64,000 nt of DNA from RGIG5579 sp045602025 (GTDB lineage: Bacteria > Bacillota > Clostridia > Oscillospirales > SIG627). Location of the stretch: NCBI GenBank assembly GCA_045602025.1, contig JAZSAT010000038.1, positions 62,001 through 126,000 on the forward strand, read 5' to 3'. Below the pieces are notes generated by a model that was given only the letters and a program-made list of their open reading frames with translations, was not told the DNA's origin and did not search any database. The translations under genes and the position numbers were made by a program. Shown here piece after piece: positions 43,643 through 52,031 of the stretch. The number at the start of each line of letters is the position of its first letter. Within the stretch, counting starts at the first letter, position 1.

Positions 43643-44392
43643 ATGAAACTGATCTCTTGGAATGTAAACGGACTTCGGGCCTGTATGACAAAGGGCTTTA
43701 TGGATTTTTTCAATACTTGCGACGCAGACTTTTTCTGTATTCAGGAAAGCAAGATGCAAGAAGGACAGGCACAGGTCAATACCCCCGGCTTCTATCAGTT
43801 TTGGTCCAGTGCCGAAAAGAAAGGCTATTCGGGCACAGTGATCTTTTCCAAAAAGGAGCCTCTTTCCGTGGCCTTCGGGATCGACGGAAAATACAGCGAT
43901 GAGGGAAGGCTCATCACCTTGGAAATGCCCGATTTTTATCTGGTCAATTCCTATACCCCCAACGCACAGCCGGAATTGAAAAGACTTGACTACCGTATGG
44001 AGTATGAAGACGATTTGCGGGAATACCTCTCTTCTCTTGCAGGGGAAAAAAGCGTGATCCTCTGCGGCGATTTAAATGTGGCACATGAGGAGATCGACCT
44101 GAAAAACCCAAAAACCAATGTAGGTAACCCCGGCTTTTCCAATGAGGAAAGAGAAAAATTCTCCCGCCTTTTAGAGGCAGGCTTTACCGATTCCTTCCGC
44201 TATCTCTATCCCGACAAGAAGGACGCCTACTCCTGGTGGAGCTACCGTATGAAGGCAAGAGAGAGGAATGTAGGGTGGCGTATCGACTATTTTGTGGTCT
44301 CCCGCGACTTAAATGAAAAAATAAAAGACAGCGGCATCCTTCCCGAGGTGCAAGGGTCCGATCATTGCCCCATCTTTTTAGAACTAAAATAA
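43643..44392 (+). CDS. xth: Exodeoxyribonuclease III
   Basis: AP endonuclease and 3'-exonuclease of base excision repair. The 249 residues hold the full EEP-family motif set: LISWNVNGLRACM (N), FFCIQESKMQ (catalytic E), LINSYTPNA-like strand VNSYTPNAQPELKRLDYR, CGDLNVAHEEIDLKNPK (D and N), WRIDYFVVS and the last GSDHCPIFLEL (D-H pair). It is monocistronic between a promoter at 43591 and a strong terminator. It is divergent from spoIIA. Confidence 0.96.
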   Translation: MKLISWNVNGLRACMTKGFMDFFNTCDADFFCIQESKMQEGQAQVNTPGFYQFWSSAEKKGYSGTVIFSKKEPLSVAFGIDGKYSDEGRLITLEMPDFYLVNSYTPNAQPELKRLDYRMEYEDDLREYLSSLAGEKSVILCGDLNVAHEEIDLKNPKTNVGNPGFSNEEREKFSRLLEAGFTDSFRYLYPDKKDAYSWWSYRMKARERNVGWRIDYFVVSRDLNEKIKDSGILPEVQGSDHCPIFLELK

Positions 44393-44424
44393 AAAAGAGA
44401 GAAGCAGTCGCTTCTCTCTTTTTT
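44392..44424. terminator. Bidirectional terminator after the exonuclease III gene
   Basis: AAAAAGAGAGAAGC / GCTTCTCTCTTTTT, 14 bp perfect, AGTC loop, T runs both ways, directly at the stop codon. Confidence 0.9.
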
Positions 44425-44426
44425 TG

Positions 44427-44672
44427 TACCTTGTACCTTTTTCGAGAAAAAGATACCCACTTTCTTTTGAAAAAGAAAGTGGGCAAAGAAAACTTATAAC
44501 TTATAAAAATATTTTTCACTTTTTTGTTGAAAGCTTTTTGGGTGCCTTTCCACCGGCGAAAGTTCCCCCTGCCAAAACAAATTTTGGGGTGTATCTTTTT
44601 TGAATTCCTTTTAGTCGGAAGCTTTCTTTGCTTACTTTCTTTCGAGAAAGAAAGTAAGCCGCAGCGGGTTTT
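44427..44672. repeat. Hairpin-rich intergenic repeat-like segment
   Basis: About 245 bp with no coding frame. It holds three perfect or near-perfect hairpins: CTTTTTCGAGAAAAAG (about 44437-44452), CCCACTTTCTTT / AAGAAAGTGGG (about 44456-44483), and GCTTACTTTCTTTC / GAAAGAAAGTAAGC (about 44630-44658, 14 bp). The last two share the AC-TTTCTTT core. The segment looks like a small dispersed element, but whether it recurs in the genome cannot be seen here. Confidence 0.5.
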
Positions 44673-44680
44673 ACAAAGTT

Positions 44681-45772
44681 TTATCCGATCATGATAAAGG
44701 GCAGATCCCTATCAAACTCATATCGGAAAATGTAGCCACATTGACCCAAGGTGGTCTTTCTCTTTTCGCAAACGAGAAACTGGCCGTCACCGAAGGAATA
44801 AAGACCTGTGGAACCAAAGGGGAACAAAAATCCTCTTACACCGCTTTTCTCATCCTTTTCCCCTGCATCCAGAAGGGTGAGAACCTCGCCTTCAAGATCC
44901 ATTCCTCGAAGCTTTTCCCATTTTGCAGGAACGGTGGCATCCACCGCAAAGAGAGGATAGTTGGGGTAAATCTCCTTTTTACCCTTGTATACCGCCATAT
45001 AAAAGGCACCGGAGAAGGGGTCGTATTCCAGGTTCTGCACACCGTAATTGGTGTTACCTGTAAAGACAAAGAATTTATGAAGAGGCTTTTCAAAGCCGCT
45101 CTTGTGCATAGCATCCTGCTTTAACGGAAGGGCAACCTTCTCCCAATCGGTAACATCGTAGCAGAGGAGTACCTGGTAGTCGTTGTCCTCTCTCTCAAGA
45201 TCACTGTATACACCGTAGGCCACATAAAGATACATGCCGTCCTCCACAGTTTTTCCGGGCAAGGGCCCGAAGGTGGTACCATCAATACCGGAGCATCCGT
45301 GCTTGTGGGGAACCTCTTCCCCTTTTGCATTTTTGCCAAAGCCGTTGTAATCCTCCACTGCCTCACGGATATAAACAGCGGTCATTAGATCCGCCCCGTC
45401 CGCGGCCATATCTACACGGTCGATCTTATCCACATCAAAACGAACCACATAAAAGCCGTCGTCAAAAACAGATTTACTGCCGAGCTTGGCTAAGATCTCT
45501 CTGCCGATAATGTCGTTTTTATATTCAAGTGATCCGTAAACACAGCCGTCCTTTTCATTAAAAGCAATGCAGCCAAGGTGTCCCACAAGACCGTCCACAG
45601 AGCCTACGATCTTGCCGTCAAGAGTGGCTTTTACAAGCTTTGTGGTAAAGGAATAGTAAATGTATCCCTTCTTCTTGTCTACACAGATTCCCTGGATATG
45701 GCAATTTCCCCAGGCACCCGTGTAAAGAGGCTGAGGAATCCCGCTTCTTTTGTCTTTTAATTCAACATTCAT
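44681..45772 (-). CDS. Beta-rich hypothetical protein, propeller-like
   Basis: A 363-residue protein without a signal peptide. The sequence alternates short beta strands and turns (GIPQPLYTGAWGNCHIQGIC, YIYYSFTTKLVKATLDGKIV, GLVGHLGCIAFNEKDGCVYG, VQNLEYDPFSGAFYMAVYKG), the feel of a beta-propeller such as SMP-30 or NHL proteins. I do not recognise a named family. It stands alone on the minus strand. Two histidine-bearing segments (WGNCHIQG and EVPHKHGCSG) could bind metal. The substrate and role are unknown. Confidence 0.7.
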   Translation of the reverse strand: MNVELKDKRSGIPQPLYTGAWGNCHIQGICVDKKKGYIYYSFTTKLVKATLDGKIVGSVDGLVGHLGCIAFNEKDGCVYGSLEYKNDIIGREILAKLGSKSVFDDGFYVVRFDVDKIDRVDMAADGADLMTAVYIREAVEDYNGFGKNAKGEEVPHKHGCSGIDGTTFGPLPGKTVEDGMYLYVAYGVYSDLEREDNDYQVLLCYDVTDWEKVALPLKQDAMHKSGFEKPLHKFFVFTGNTNYGVQNLEYDPFSGAFYMAVYKGKKEIYPNYPLFAVDATVPAKWEKLRGMDLEGEVLTLLDAGEKDEKSGVRGFLFPFGSTGLYSFGDGQFLVCEKRKTTLGQCGYIFRYEFDRDLPFIMIG

Positions 45773-45831
45773 CTTTTGTCACCTCGGATTTTGATAATTT
45801 ATTATATCACACCGGAAAATTTTGTGCAACA

Positions 45832-45861
45832 AAAAAAGCCGTGATTTCTCACGGCTTTTTT
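45832..45861. terminator. Terminator of the zinc-ribbon protein gene
   Basis: AAAAAAGCCGTGA / TCACGGCTTTTTT, 13 bp, TTTC loop, T runs both ways, 2 bp from the stop codon of the minus-strand gene. The same stem sequence recurs at 46696-46720, so the two-gene unit is bracketed by near-identical terminators. Confidence 0.9.
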
Positions 45862-45862
45862 A

Positions 45863-46414
45863 TCAATGTACAAAAACGTTTTCAAAGCAGTAAATATCCC
45901 CATACAGCTCATTTGTAATCTTACCACTAATCGTAATATAATCATCTACCTGATATTCAGACAGAGCAGAAGAATTGGAAGAAAAAACAAAATGCCATTC
46001 ATCTTCAACAATAATTTCTGTCTCAATATATTTTCCCAAGTTGTTGTGATGATATCCACCTTTTATTTCAGTAATTTTGCCTGTAACGGTGGCAGTTTCA
46101 TTCATATATTCAGAACGAAGCTGCGCGGTGTTGTTATTTGATATTTCAGAAAATTCTGAAATCGTAAATTTTTCTCCATTTATTGAGACACTCGTTCTCC
46201 CCTCATCAATCATACTTTTTACATTAAAAAAGCCAATCAAAAGAGCAATAGCCGCCACAAACCATAAAAACTTATTCATATAAATCGGTCGTCTATTCTT
46301 TGCACCACATGAAGGACAGCTTTTTGCAGTTTTTGCAATATCCTTGCCACAAGTGCTACACTTTTTCATTCCCTTCGCTACTATTTCTTCAGCGGTTTCT
46401 TGTTTCAAATCCAT
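45863..46414 (-). CDS. Zinc-ribbon membrane protein with OB-fold-like extracytoplasmic domain
   Basis: A 183-residue protein. Residues about 17-31 form a zinc ribbon (CSTCGKDIAKTAKSCPSCGAK). One membrane helix follows (FLWFVAAIALLIGFF, about residues 46-60). The rest, outside, resembles the tRNA_anti-like OB fold (NETATVTGKITEIKG, VDDYITISGKIT, DIYCFENVFVH). I start at ATG 46414 because GGAGAAAAT is placed for it; ATG 46429 is possible. It is transcribed from a perfect promoter overlapped by XRE-type operator sequences. Function is unknown; a role in stress or phage response would be a guess. Confidence 0.75.
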   Translation of the reverse strand: MDLKQETAEEIVAKGMKKCSTCGKDIAKTAKSCPSCGAKNRRPIYMNKFLWFVAAIALLIGFFNVKSMIDEGRTSVSINGEKFTISEFSEISNNNTAQLRSEYMNETATVTGKITEIKGGYHHNNLGKYIETEIIVEDEWHFVFSSNSSALSEYQVDDYITISGKITNELYGDIYCFENVFVH

Positions 46415-46427
46415 ATTTTCTCCTTTC

Positions 46428-46446
46428 ATATCCCAAATCGGGATAT
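46428..46446. promoter_or_regulatory. Palindromic operator candidate
   Basis: ATATCCC-AAATC-GGGATAT, a perfect 7-bp inverted repeat, just downstream of the -10 of the zinc-ribbon gene. A half site ATCCCACA lies in the -35/-10 spacer (plus TGTGGGAT, about 46461-46468), so a repressor could cover the whole promoter. The divergent XRE gene encodes the obvious candidate. Confidence 0.65.
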
Positions 46447-46450
46447 TTTT

Positions 46451-46479
46451 ATTATACCAATGTGGGATAATAATGTCAA
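46451..46479 (-). promoter_or_regulatory. Perfect consensus sigma-A promoter of the zinc-ribbon gene
   Basis: TTGACA (46479-46474), 17 bp, TATAAT (46456-46451), matching all twelve consensus bases. Such a strong promoter normally needs repression, in line with the operator copies inside and after it. Confidence 0.9.
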
Positions 46480-46490
46480 GGGGTGATTTT

Positions 46491-46697
46491 ATGCGATTAA
46501 AAGAAATCCGCAAAGCCAAAGGCATATCCCAGTTAAAGCTTGCATTGGACCTGAACACCAATCAAAACACCATCAGCCGCTATGAAACCGGCGAACGGGA
46601 GCCGGGAATCAAAGAACTGATCAAAATTGCAGATTATTTCAATATTTCCGTAGATTACCTTTTAGAAAGAACCGATAATCCCCATATGCAAAAATAA
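46491..46697 (+). CDS. XRE-family transcriptional regulator
   Basis: A compact 68-residue HTH_3 protein (MRLKEIRKAKGISQLKLALD, TNQNTISRYETGEREPGIKE, LIKIADYFNISVDYLLERTD), the Cro/CI fold with almost nothing else. ATG 46491 follows AAGGGGTGA. It is divergent from the zinc-ribbon gene with a 76-bp gap that carries both promoters and the palindrome at 46428-46446, so it most likely represses its neighbour and itself. It closes with the terminator at 46696. Confidence 0.92.
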   Translation: MRLKEIRKAKGISQLKLALDLNTNQNTISRYETGEREPGIKELIKIADYFNISVDYLLERTDNPHMQK

Positions 46698-46722
46698 AAG
46701 CCGTGAAAATCACGGCTTTTTC
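46696..46722. terminator. Bidirectional terminator between the XRE gene and the catabolic operon
   Basis: AAAAGCCGTGA / TCACGGCTTTT, 11 bp, AAA loop, overlapping the XRE stop. It also ends the 13-gene minus-strand operon, whose last stop codon is at 46724. Confidence 0.85.
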
Positions 46723-46723
46723 T

Positions 46724-47377
46724 TTATTTATATTTGATATCAAAATTGATCCCCGAGATACCGGGAACCACTCCCTTTTCTATCAGGACTTTGTTTTCTT
46801 CGTGGCATAAAAGCCACTTGTTCTTGCGGAAAAGCACAGGGTCCTCTATCTTTTTTTCCAAGGGAATATTGGTTCCCTCGGGCAGGGCAACAACGCACCC
46901 AAAGCCGGAATCCATCACCTGACAAGGGCAAAAATGAAGGGTAGTAGCATACACCTCGACCACCGTGCCTTCGGGCAGATAAAACGCCTTGAACTTGGAA
47001 GAAGAAATCTTGTTATCCACAATATCCGTCTTTTTTGCAAGAAGGAGAACAAGAGGCGTTGTGGCAATGTTGATCTCATTGGAAAAATGCCATTCGGTGG
47101 CATTCATCAGCGTATTTTGTCCAAAGCAGTAGCCCGTCTGGGTGGGAAGGGTTCCAAAGAAATGATCTCTGATTTTTTGAGAAATACATAGCACTTCAAA
47201 GCTCTCCACCGCGGGCAAATAGGAGGAACCCTCCTCGGGAAACAAAATCTTCTTTGCTTCCTGCAAAATTTCGGAACAGTCTAAATTTTTGATCACTCTG
47301 CCGAAAGGCTCAAATTCTTTATCTTCAATGTGAAAAAAAGAAATTTCGGGGTTTAATTTTTTCAAAATGTCAATCAT
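46724..47377 (-). CDS. DUF4867 family protein
   Basis: A 217-residue cytoplasmic protein that matches the uncharacterised DUF4867 family, often found with sugar isomerases and kinases. Recognisable parts are GYCFGQNTLMNATEWHFSNE, DIVDNKISSSKFKAFYLPEG and ATTLHFCPCQVMDSGFGCVV. The histidines and glutamate in this cupin-like pattern suggest a metal-dependent sugar isomerase or mutarotase activity (inference). It is the last gene of the catabolic operon, 11 bp after the epimerase gene. Confidence 0.8.
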   Translation of the reverse strand: MIDILKKLNPEISFFHIEDKEFEPFGRVIKNLDCSEILQEAKKILFPEEGSSYLPAVESFEVLCISQKIRDHFFGTLPTQTGYCFGQNTLMNATEWHFSNEINIATTPLVLLLAKKTDIVDNKISSSKFKAFYLPEGTVVEVYATTLHFCPCQVMDSGFGCVVALPEGTNIPLEKKIEDPVLFRKNKWLLCHEENKVLIEKGVVPGISGINFDIKYK

Positions 47378-47388
47378 TTCTTGCCTCC

Positions 47389-48240
47389 CTATTCTTCCAC
47401 GGTAATGGAATGGGTGTGATAAAAGCTTTCCCCTGCCCCGAGGGCTTTGATTCCTTCTTTTTTCGTAATATCAAAGTCGGATCCTACAATATCCTGAATG
47501 CCGTTCCAAGGCTCCAGGCAGATATAGGGTGCTCCCGGCTTGTGCCACAAGAGAAAATAAGGGTCGTCGGGGAAATCCACGCGCACCGCTTTTCCCGTTT
47601 TTCGGTTCCGAAGGGTTGCCGAGCGAGATTTTAAGTCTTTAAAAACAAGAGCGTCTACCGTAAAGTATTTGTCATAAAGAGGGAGATAGTTTTGATCCTT
47701 GATGATAGGAAGGGTCTGGTTTGACAAAAGGTTTCCGTAAAGCACATAGGCATTTAAGGTTTCCTTTTGGGGAAAGATCACATCGTAATCCTCAATACCC
47801 TCGGGGGTAAAATATCCCTCGTGAGAACCGATGTTAAAGTACATCGTCTCTCCGCTTTCATTTTTCACGGTATAATCGATCTTCAGTGTTTTTCCTTCCA
47901 GTGTATAGATCACCCTCAATTCATAGTCGAAAGGAAACTGCTTTTTTGTTTTTTCGCAGGAGGTATGTAAAAAGGTAACGGAATTTTCTGTTTTCTCCTC
48001 CACCGAAAATTTTTCGCCTCGAATAAAGCCGTGCTTCGGCATGGAATATTCTTTTCCGGAAAGAAGATAACGGTCTTCCTTCAGTCCGCCGCAAACGGGA
48101 AACATCAAGGGACAGGAAAGAGCCCAGATTTCTTTTTTACCGGGCCAGATATATTCATTTTTCTCCGTACAAAGGCTTTTCAGCTCCGCTCCCACAGGGC
48201 TTAAAATCGCCGTCAGAAATTCGTTTTGAATGGTAATCAT
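47389..48240 (-). CDS. Aldose 1-epimerase family protein (LacX-like)
   Basis: A galactose-mutarotase-fold protein of 283 residues: LSPVGAELKSLCTEKNEYIW at the start, MPKHGFIRGEKFSV, MYFNIGSHEGYFTPEG (the catalytic His region) and APYICLEPWNGIQD with the general-base glutamate near the end. It would speed interchange of sugar anomers before the isomerase acts. It is separated from the isomerase gene by 63 bp that contain a hairpin (48261-48289), so its expression may be lower than that of the upstream genes. Confidence 0.85.
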   Translation of the reverse strand: MITIQNEFLTAILSPVGAELKSLCTEKNEYIWPGKKEIWALSCPLMFPVCGGLKEDRYLLSGKEYSMPKHGFIRGEKFSVEEKTENSVTFLHTSCEKTKKQFPFDYELRVIYTLEGKTLKIDYTVKNESGETMYFNIGSHEGYFTPEGIEDYDVIFPQKETLNAYVLYGNLLSNQTLPIIKDQNYLPLYDKYFTVDALVFKDLKSRSATLRNRKTGKAVRVDFPDDPYFLLWHKPGAPYICLEPWNGIQDIVGSDFDITKKEGIKALGAGESFYHTHSITVEE

Positions 48241-48260
48241 TTTTCTCCTCCCACTGAAAA

Positions 48261-48289
48261 TGACACCGCAATTTTTTGTAGCGGTGTCA
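48261..48289 (-). terminator. Possible attenuating hairpin inside the catabolic operon
   Basis: TGACACCGC / GCGGTGTCA, 9 bp perfect, followed by TTTTC on the minus strand. The T run is weak, so partial termination or transcript protection is more likely than full stop. Confidence 0.45.
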
Positions 48290-48303
48290 AATTTTCTTTT
48301 ACT

Positions 48304-49716
48304 TTAAGAAATTGAGTGATCTACTTTAAGATTGGGGAAATACTTGCAAAATTCTTCGATTTCTCCTCGCCAATCTCCCATCACTTCTACAAAATGGTGA
48401 ATGTAAGGTCCGTCGATGAGGCGGTCCTCCACCTTTTGCAGATCCTCGAATTCGCCCCAGATATAGGTACCGCTGGTCTTGGGGCCTTCGGTGGTGGAGC
48501 AAATAAGGGGCAGGATCATATAATCGCCGCTTTCCTGGTCAAGGCGCGCCAGGGTATAGGTGCCGTCTTTTCCGCGGAACCATTCACGCTGATTTACAAG
48601 TCTTGCTTCGCTGTCCGTCCCGCTCTCTGCCTTTTGCGATAAGGGGAAAAGACCGCAGTGCCACAAAAGCTCGGCATTTTTCTTTTCCGGATGACGAACG
48701 GTAAATTCACCGAAGAGAGGTCTTCCCTCTCCCAAGGTGGCGCATTTTAACAGTGCCATGGTCATAGCGCAGTGAATATCACTTTCGCAGGATACCAGAT
48801 ACCCCATATCGTTGAGCATTCCGTAAACAGCACAGGGCGCAAGTCCCTCAAACATCACAGGGGTTGCCGTCCAGCACTCTGCGGAAAGCATATCCAGATC
48901 ATATTCCTCAAAAAGGTGCTTATATACCGCCGCAAGGGTAGCCATAGGCGTAATGAATTTCGGAGTCAGATCGTCAAGCTTAAAATTATTTTTAAAATAC
49001 TTTTCGTATTCACAGATTTCATCTGCATAGATTTCAGGAGCCGCCTTCATTTTCTGCTCAATGAGAGCAAAATTGATGGGGATGATCTTAATACCGAATT
49101 TTTCAAGCAGTTCCCCTTCGTTCCAAATGACGGAATAAAAGGGCATAGGTCTTCCGCCCACCTGACCGATGCGCATTCCTTTGAAATTTTTCACCATACA
49201 AGCGACTCTCACAAAGCGGTCAAAGCCCTGGGCAAATTCCTTGCTTTCCACCTTGCAGCTGGGAAGATGAGAAAAAGGAATGTGCAGTCTCTGAAACTGA
49301 CGGGATACCCCAAATAGGCCGCACTGAGAATCGGTGGTGCGGGTACCGTCGGGACGGTATTCCTCATCCAGCGGTGCCCACAAAAGCACAGGCTTTCCAA
49401 GGCTTCTTGCAAGATCTGCGGCAATTTCCTCATTTCCGAAGTTACAGTTGATGATAAAGACTGCATCAACCTGTTCTTTTTGGAAACGCTCCGAAAATTC
49501 CTTTGCGGTAGCATCGTCAAACATGAGGCCTTTGGAACCGATGTCTTTTGTATTGACAAACTCTACATTTTCACATGTAAAATGCTTTTCAATGTAAGAA
49601 ACAAATTTTTCTCCCCGCTCTTCGGCTGCATCCCAGGCAAAGGGAGTTCCGCTGGGACGGGGACTGACATTGCGACGCATAGGCGCAAGTCCGATCTTCA
49701 CCTTGTAATCAAGCAT
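48304..49716 (-). CDS. L-fucose/L-arabinose isomerase family protein
   Basis: A 470-residue sugar isomerase-like protein: VKIGLAPMRRNVSPRPSGTP near the start, VFIINCNFGNEEIAADLARS and KPVLLWAPLDEEYRPDG in the first domain, LSAECWTATPVMFEGLAPCA and LVSCESDIHCAMTMALLKCA (the Glu and Asp that hold the metal in this fold) and LLWHCGLFP. The family interconverts aldoses and ketoses using manganese. Placed beside an FGGY kinase and a mutarotase, it probably makes the ketose phosphorylated by that kinase. The true sugar is unknown. Confidence 0.85.
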   Translation of the reverse strand: MLDYKVKIGLAPMRRNVSPRPSGTPFAWDAAEERGEKFVSYIEKHFTCENVEFVNTKDIGSKGLMFDDATAKEFSERFQKEQVDAVFIINCNFGNEEIAADLARSLGKPVLLWAPLDEEYRPDGTRTTDSQCGLFGVSRQFQRLHIPFSHLPSCKVESKEFAQGFDRFVRVACMVKNFKGMRIGQVGGRPMPFYSVIWNEGELLEKFGIKIIPINFALIEQKMKAAPEIYADEICEYEKYFKNNFKLDDLTPKFITPMATLAAVYKHLFEEYDLDMLSAECWTATPVMFEGLAPCAVYGMLNDMGYLVSCESDIHCAMTMALLKCATLGEGRPLFGEFTVRHPEKKNAELLWHCGLFPLSQKAESGTDSEARLVNQREWFRGKDGTYTLARLDQESGDYMILPLICSTTEGPKTSGTYIWGEFEDLQKVEDRLIDGPYIHHFVEVMGDWRGEIEEFCKYFPNLKVDHSIS

Positions 49717-49742
49717 ATTTTTCTCCTTTTTAAAACGAAGAA

Positions 49743-51215
49743 TTAATTTTCCTTATAAATATCCGCCAAGGCATCGTGCACCCTTTTATAGCGGACAAAA
49801 AGCTTATCATAAAGCTTTCCGTTTTCGGGATCCGGCATTGTTACCGAATCAATTTTGACGCATTTTTCTGCGGCTTCTTCATAATCCCGATACCAGCCAA
49901 GGCCCACTGCCGAAAGAAGAGCCGAGCCAAAGGAGGAGTCGTCTACCTTTACTTTTTCTAAGGTCAGACCCAAAACATCGGATACGATCTGCCGCCAGAG
50001 AAGGCCCTTGGCACCGCCGCCGATCACGCGAACCCTGTCGAATTTTACCCCGAGCCCGTAAAGGGTCTCAAGGCAGTCCCGAAGGCTGAAGGCAACTCCC
50101 TCAAGAGTGGCTCTTGTAAAGTGAGGGGTCTTGTGCATAGCACTGATGCCCACATAGCTTGCCCGAAGGGTAGGGTCGTTGTAGGGAGTCAATTCCCCAT
50201 TCAGATATGGGTGGAACATCAGTCCCTCAGCACCTGCGGGAACCTTTTCTGCCTCCATATCCATTTTGGCATAGTCTTCTCTGCCAAGCACATCACGGTA
50301 CCAGCGGTAGCTGTTGGCACAGCTTGCCGTACCGGTTCCGGGGTACCACATTCCCTTTACCACATGGCGGTAATTGAATACAAATTCCGAATCCAGTTTT
50401 TTTGGGCTGATCACACAAATTCTGCCTGCCGTAGCAAGCTTTACCGTTGCGTGACCGGGCACCACACTGCCCGAAGCCAAAATTTCCATTACCGTATCGG
50501 TGGTTCCGCAGAAAACCTGCGTTTGATCGGAAAGGCCGAATTCCTCCGCCGCCTTTTTTGTCACATTCCCGATTTTTTCCAAAGGATCCAGGACCTGTGG
50601 CAAAACAGAAGCGTCGATCCCTGCAACGGCAAGGATTTCTTCAGACCAGGTGTTTTTCTCCACATCGAAAAACATAGAGCCTGCTCCGTCGATCATATCC
50701 GTTGCAAAATGTCCCGTTAGGCGGTAGCGCAAATAGTCCTTGGCAAAGAGAATATGGCGCACCCTTTTCCAATTTTCGGGTTCATTATTTTGCACCCACA
50801 AAAGCTGCGGAAGAGTCCAGATAGTGGTGGGGGTATTGAGGGTCTTTTCGCGGAGCAGATCCAAATGGTTTTCCAAAAGATAGGAAACCTCTTTTTTGCT
50901 TCGCTGATCCGTCCACAAAATAGCGGGGCGCACGGGATGAAAATCCTCGTCAAGAAGCACCGCCGTATGGGTAGCGGCATCGGGGGCCAGGGCCGCGATC
51001 TCCTCTTTTGAAGCTCCTGTTTTCTCAAGAAGCGTGGAGAATGCCTTTTGAAACGCTTTGCACCAATCCTCGGGATCCTGCTCACAAAAGCCGGGCGCGG
51101 GATAAGAGGTAGGATATTCACAGCCGGCACTTCCCGCAATTTCTCCCGTACGGGAAAGGAGGGTAAGCTTTACCGATCCGCTGCCGATATCAACACCAAG
51201 TACATATTCTTTCAT
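49743..51215 (-). CDS. xylB: FGGY-family carbohydrate kinase (xylulokinase-like)
   Basis: A 490-residue ATP-dependent sugar kinase. VLGVDIGSGSVKLTLLSRTG is the phosphate-binding start; WTDQRSKKEV, GGGAKGLLWRQIVSDVLGL and DDSSFGSALLSAVGLGWY are FGGY marks. Best fit is xylulokinase, but ribulokinase- or fuculokinase-like substrates are possible. I use ATG 51215 because GGAG lies 6 nt before it; the frame extends to 51248 inside the IolB-like gene. It precedes the isomerase gene by 26 bp, a usual isomerase-kinase pair. Confidence 0.88.
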   Translation of the reverse strand: MKEYVLGVDIGSGSVKLTLLSRTGEIAGSAGCEYPTSYPAPGFCEQDPEDWCKAFQKAFSTLLEKTGASKEEIAALAPDAATHTAVLLDEDFHPVRPAILWTDQRSKKEVSYLLENHLDLLREKTLNTPTTIWTLPQLLWVQNNEPENWKRVRHILFAKDYLRYRLTGHFATDMIDGAGSMFFDVEKNTWSEEILAVAGIDASVLPQVLDPLEKIGNVTKKAAEEFGLSDQTQVFCGTTDTVMEILASGSVVPGHATVKLATAGRICVISPKKLDSEFVFNYRHVVKGMWYPGTGTASCANSYRWYRDVLGREDYAKMDMEAEKVPAGAEGLMFHPYLNGELTPYNDPTLRASYVGISAMHKTPHFTRATLEGVAFSLRDCLETLYGLGVKFDRVRVIGGGAKGLLWRQIVSDVLGLTLEKVKVDDSSFGSALLSAVGLGWYRDYEEAAEKCVKIDSVTMPDPENGKLYDKLFVRYKRVHDALADIYKEN

Positions 51216-51228
51216 TTTCTGCTCCGTA

Positions 51229-52017
51229 TCAGCCAAGGATCCACTCATGATCGGGATCGTTGGTTCTGTGAATTCCCTGAATGTCCCCTGCCATAAACCA
51301 CAGGATATACATTTTGTAGCCGGGTGCGGTCATGGTCAGATGGTATCCCTTGGGGAATTCCACAAGGTCATTGTTCTTTACCCGATAGGTCTCGTCAATA
51401 CTGCCGTCGGCAGTGTAAAGGCTCTGGAAGCCAAAGCCCTGCTCTTTATCAAACAGGAAGAAGTAGATCTCTTCCGCAACGGATTCTGCGGGCATATTGT
51501 CTTCGTCATGCTTGTGACCGGGGAAGCCCGCCCAGTTTCCGGGGATCACAAAGGATTCCCCTACGGTCAGGTAATTGGCATTGGTCTCGCCGTCGACAAT
51601 AATATGGCAGTCTCTCTTCCAGGGCTCCTCGCCAAGGGTCATTACCTTTACCTCTTCCGGCTTTTTCCACTGAGGCAAGGAATCCTTATCGGTGGGCGAG
51701 GAAATGGCCGCAATCTGAACAGGGCCGCGGCCTGTGAAGGTAACCGAAGAATTTCTCGGTACATATACGCTGTGACAGGGACCGTCGAACACCGATTCTC
51801 TGCCCCCTACATTTTCCCATTCATATTCTCCTGTTTTTACATCTGCTTTTCCGCAAAGGAAAATAAAGGAAAATTCCATATTTTCTGTTTGCAGGGTAAC
51901 CTTTTCCCCCTCGTCAAGCAAAATCATACCGAATTCCAGACGGGCACAGGTGCTGTTTTCCTTGGTACAAACCTTGGCATAACCCTTTTGAGGTACATAT
52001 GTTTTCTTATAATTCAT
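51229..52017 (-). CDS. iolB: 5-Deoxy-glucuronate isomerase (IolB) family protein
   Basis: A 262-residue bicupin. The IolB metal-site motif is present as GNWAGFPGHKHD (160-171), followed by EEIYFF (182-187) and GYHLTMTAPGYKMYILWFMAGD (from 224). The usual wording is GNWSSYPPHKHD, so three positions beside the ligands differ, which may reflect another substrate. IolB converts 5-deoxy-glucuronate to a ketose in inositol breakdown, but no other core inositol gene is present. I choose ATG 52017, not 52023, because GGAGGA needs the 6-nt gap. It directly follows etfA. Confidence 0.85.
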   Translation of the reverse strand: MNYKKTYVPQKGYAKVCTKENSTCARLEFGMILLDEGEKVTLQTENMEFSFIFLCGKADVKTGEYEWENVGGRESVFDGPCHSVYVPRNSSVTFTGRGPVQIAAISSPTDKDSLPQWKKPEEVKVMTLGEEPWKRDCHIIVDGETNANYLTVGESFVIPGNWAGFPGHKHDEDNMPAESVAEEIYFFLFDKEQGFGFQSLYTADGSIDETYRVKNNDLVEFPKGYHLTMTAPGYKMYILWFMAGDIQGIHRTNDPDHEWILG

Positions 52018-52031
52018 TTTCATTCCTCCAT

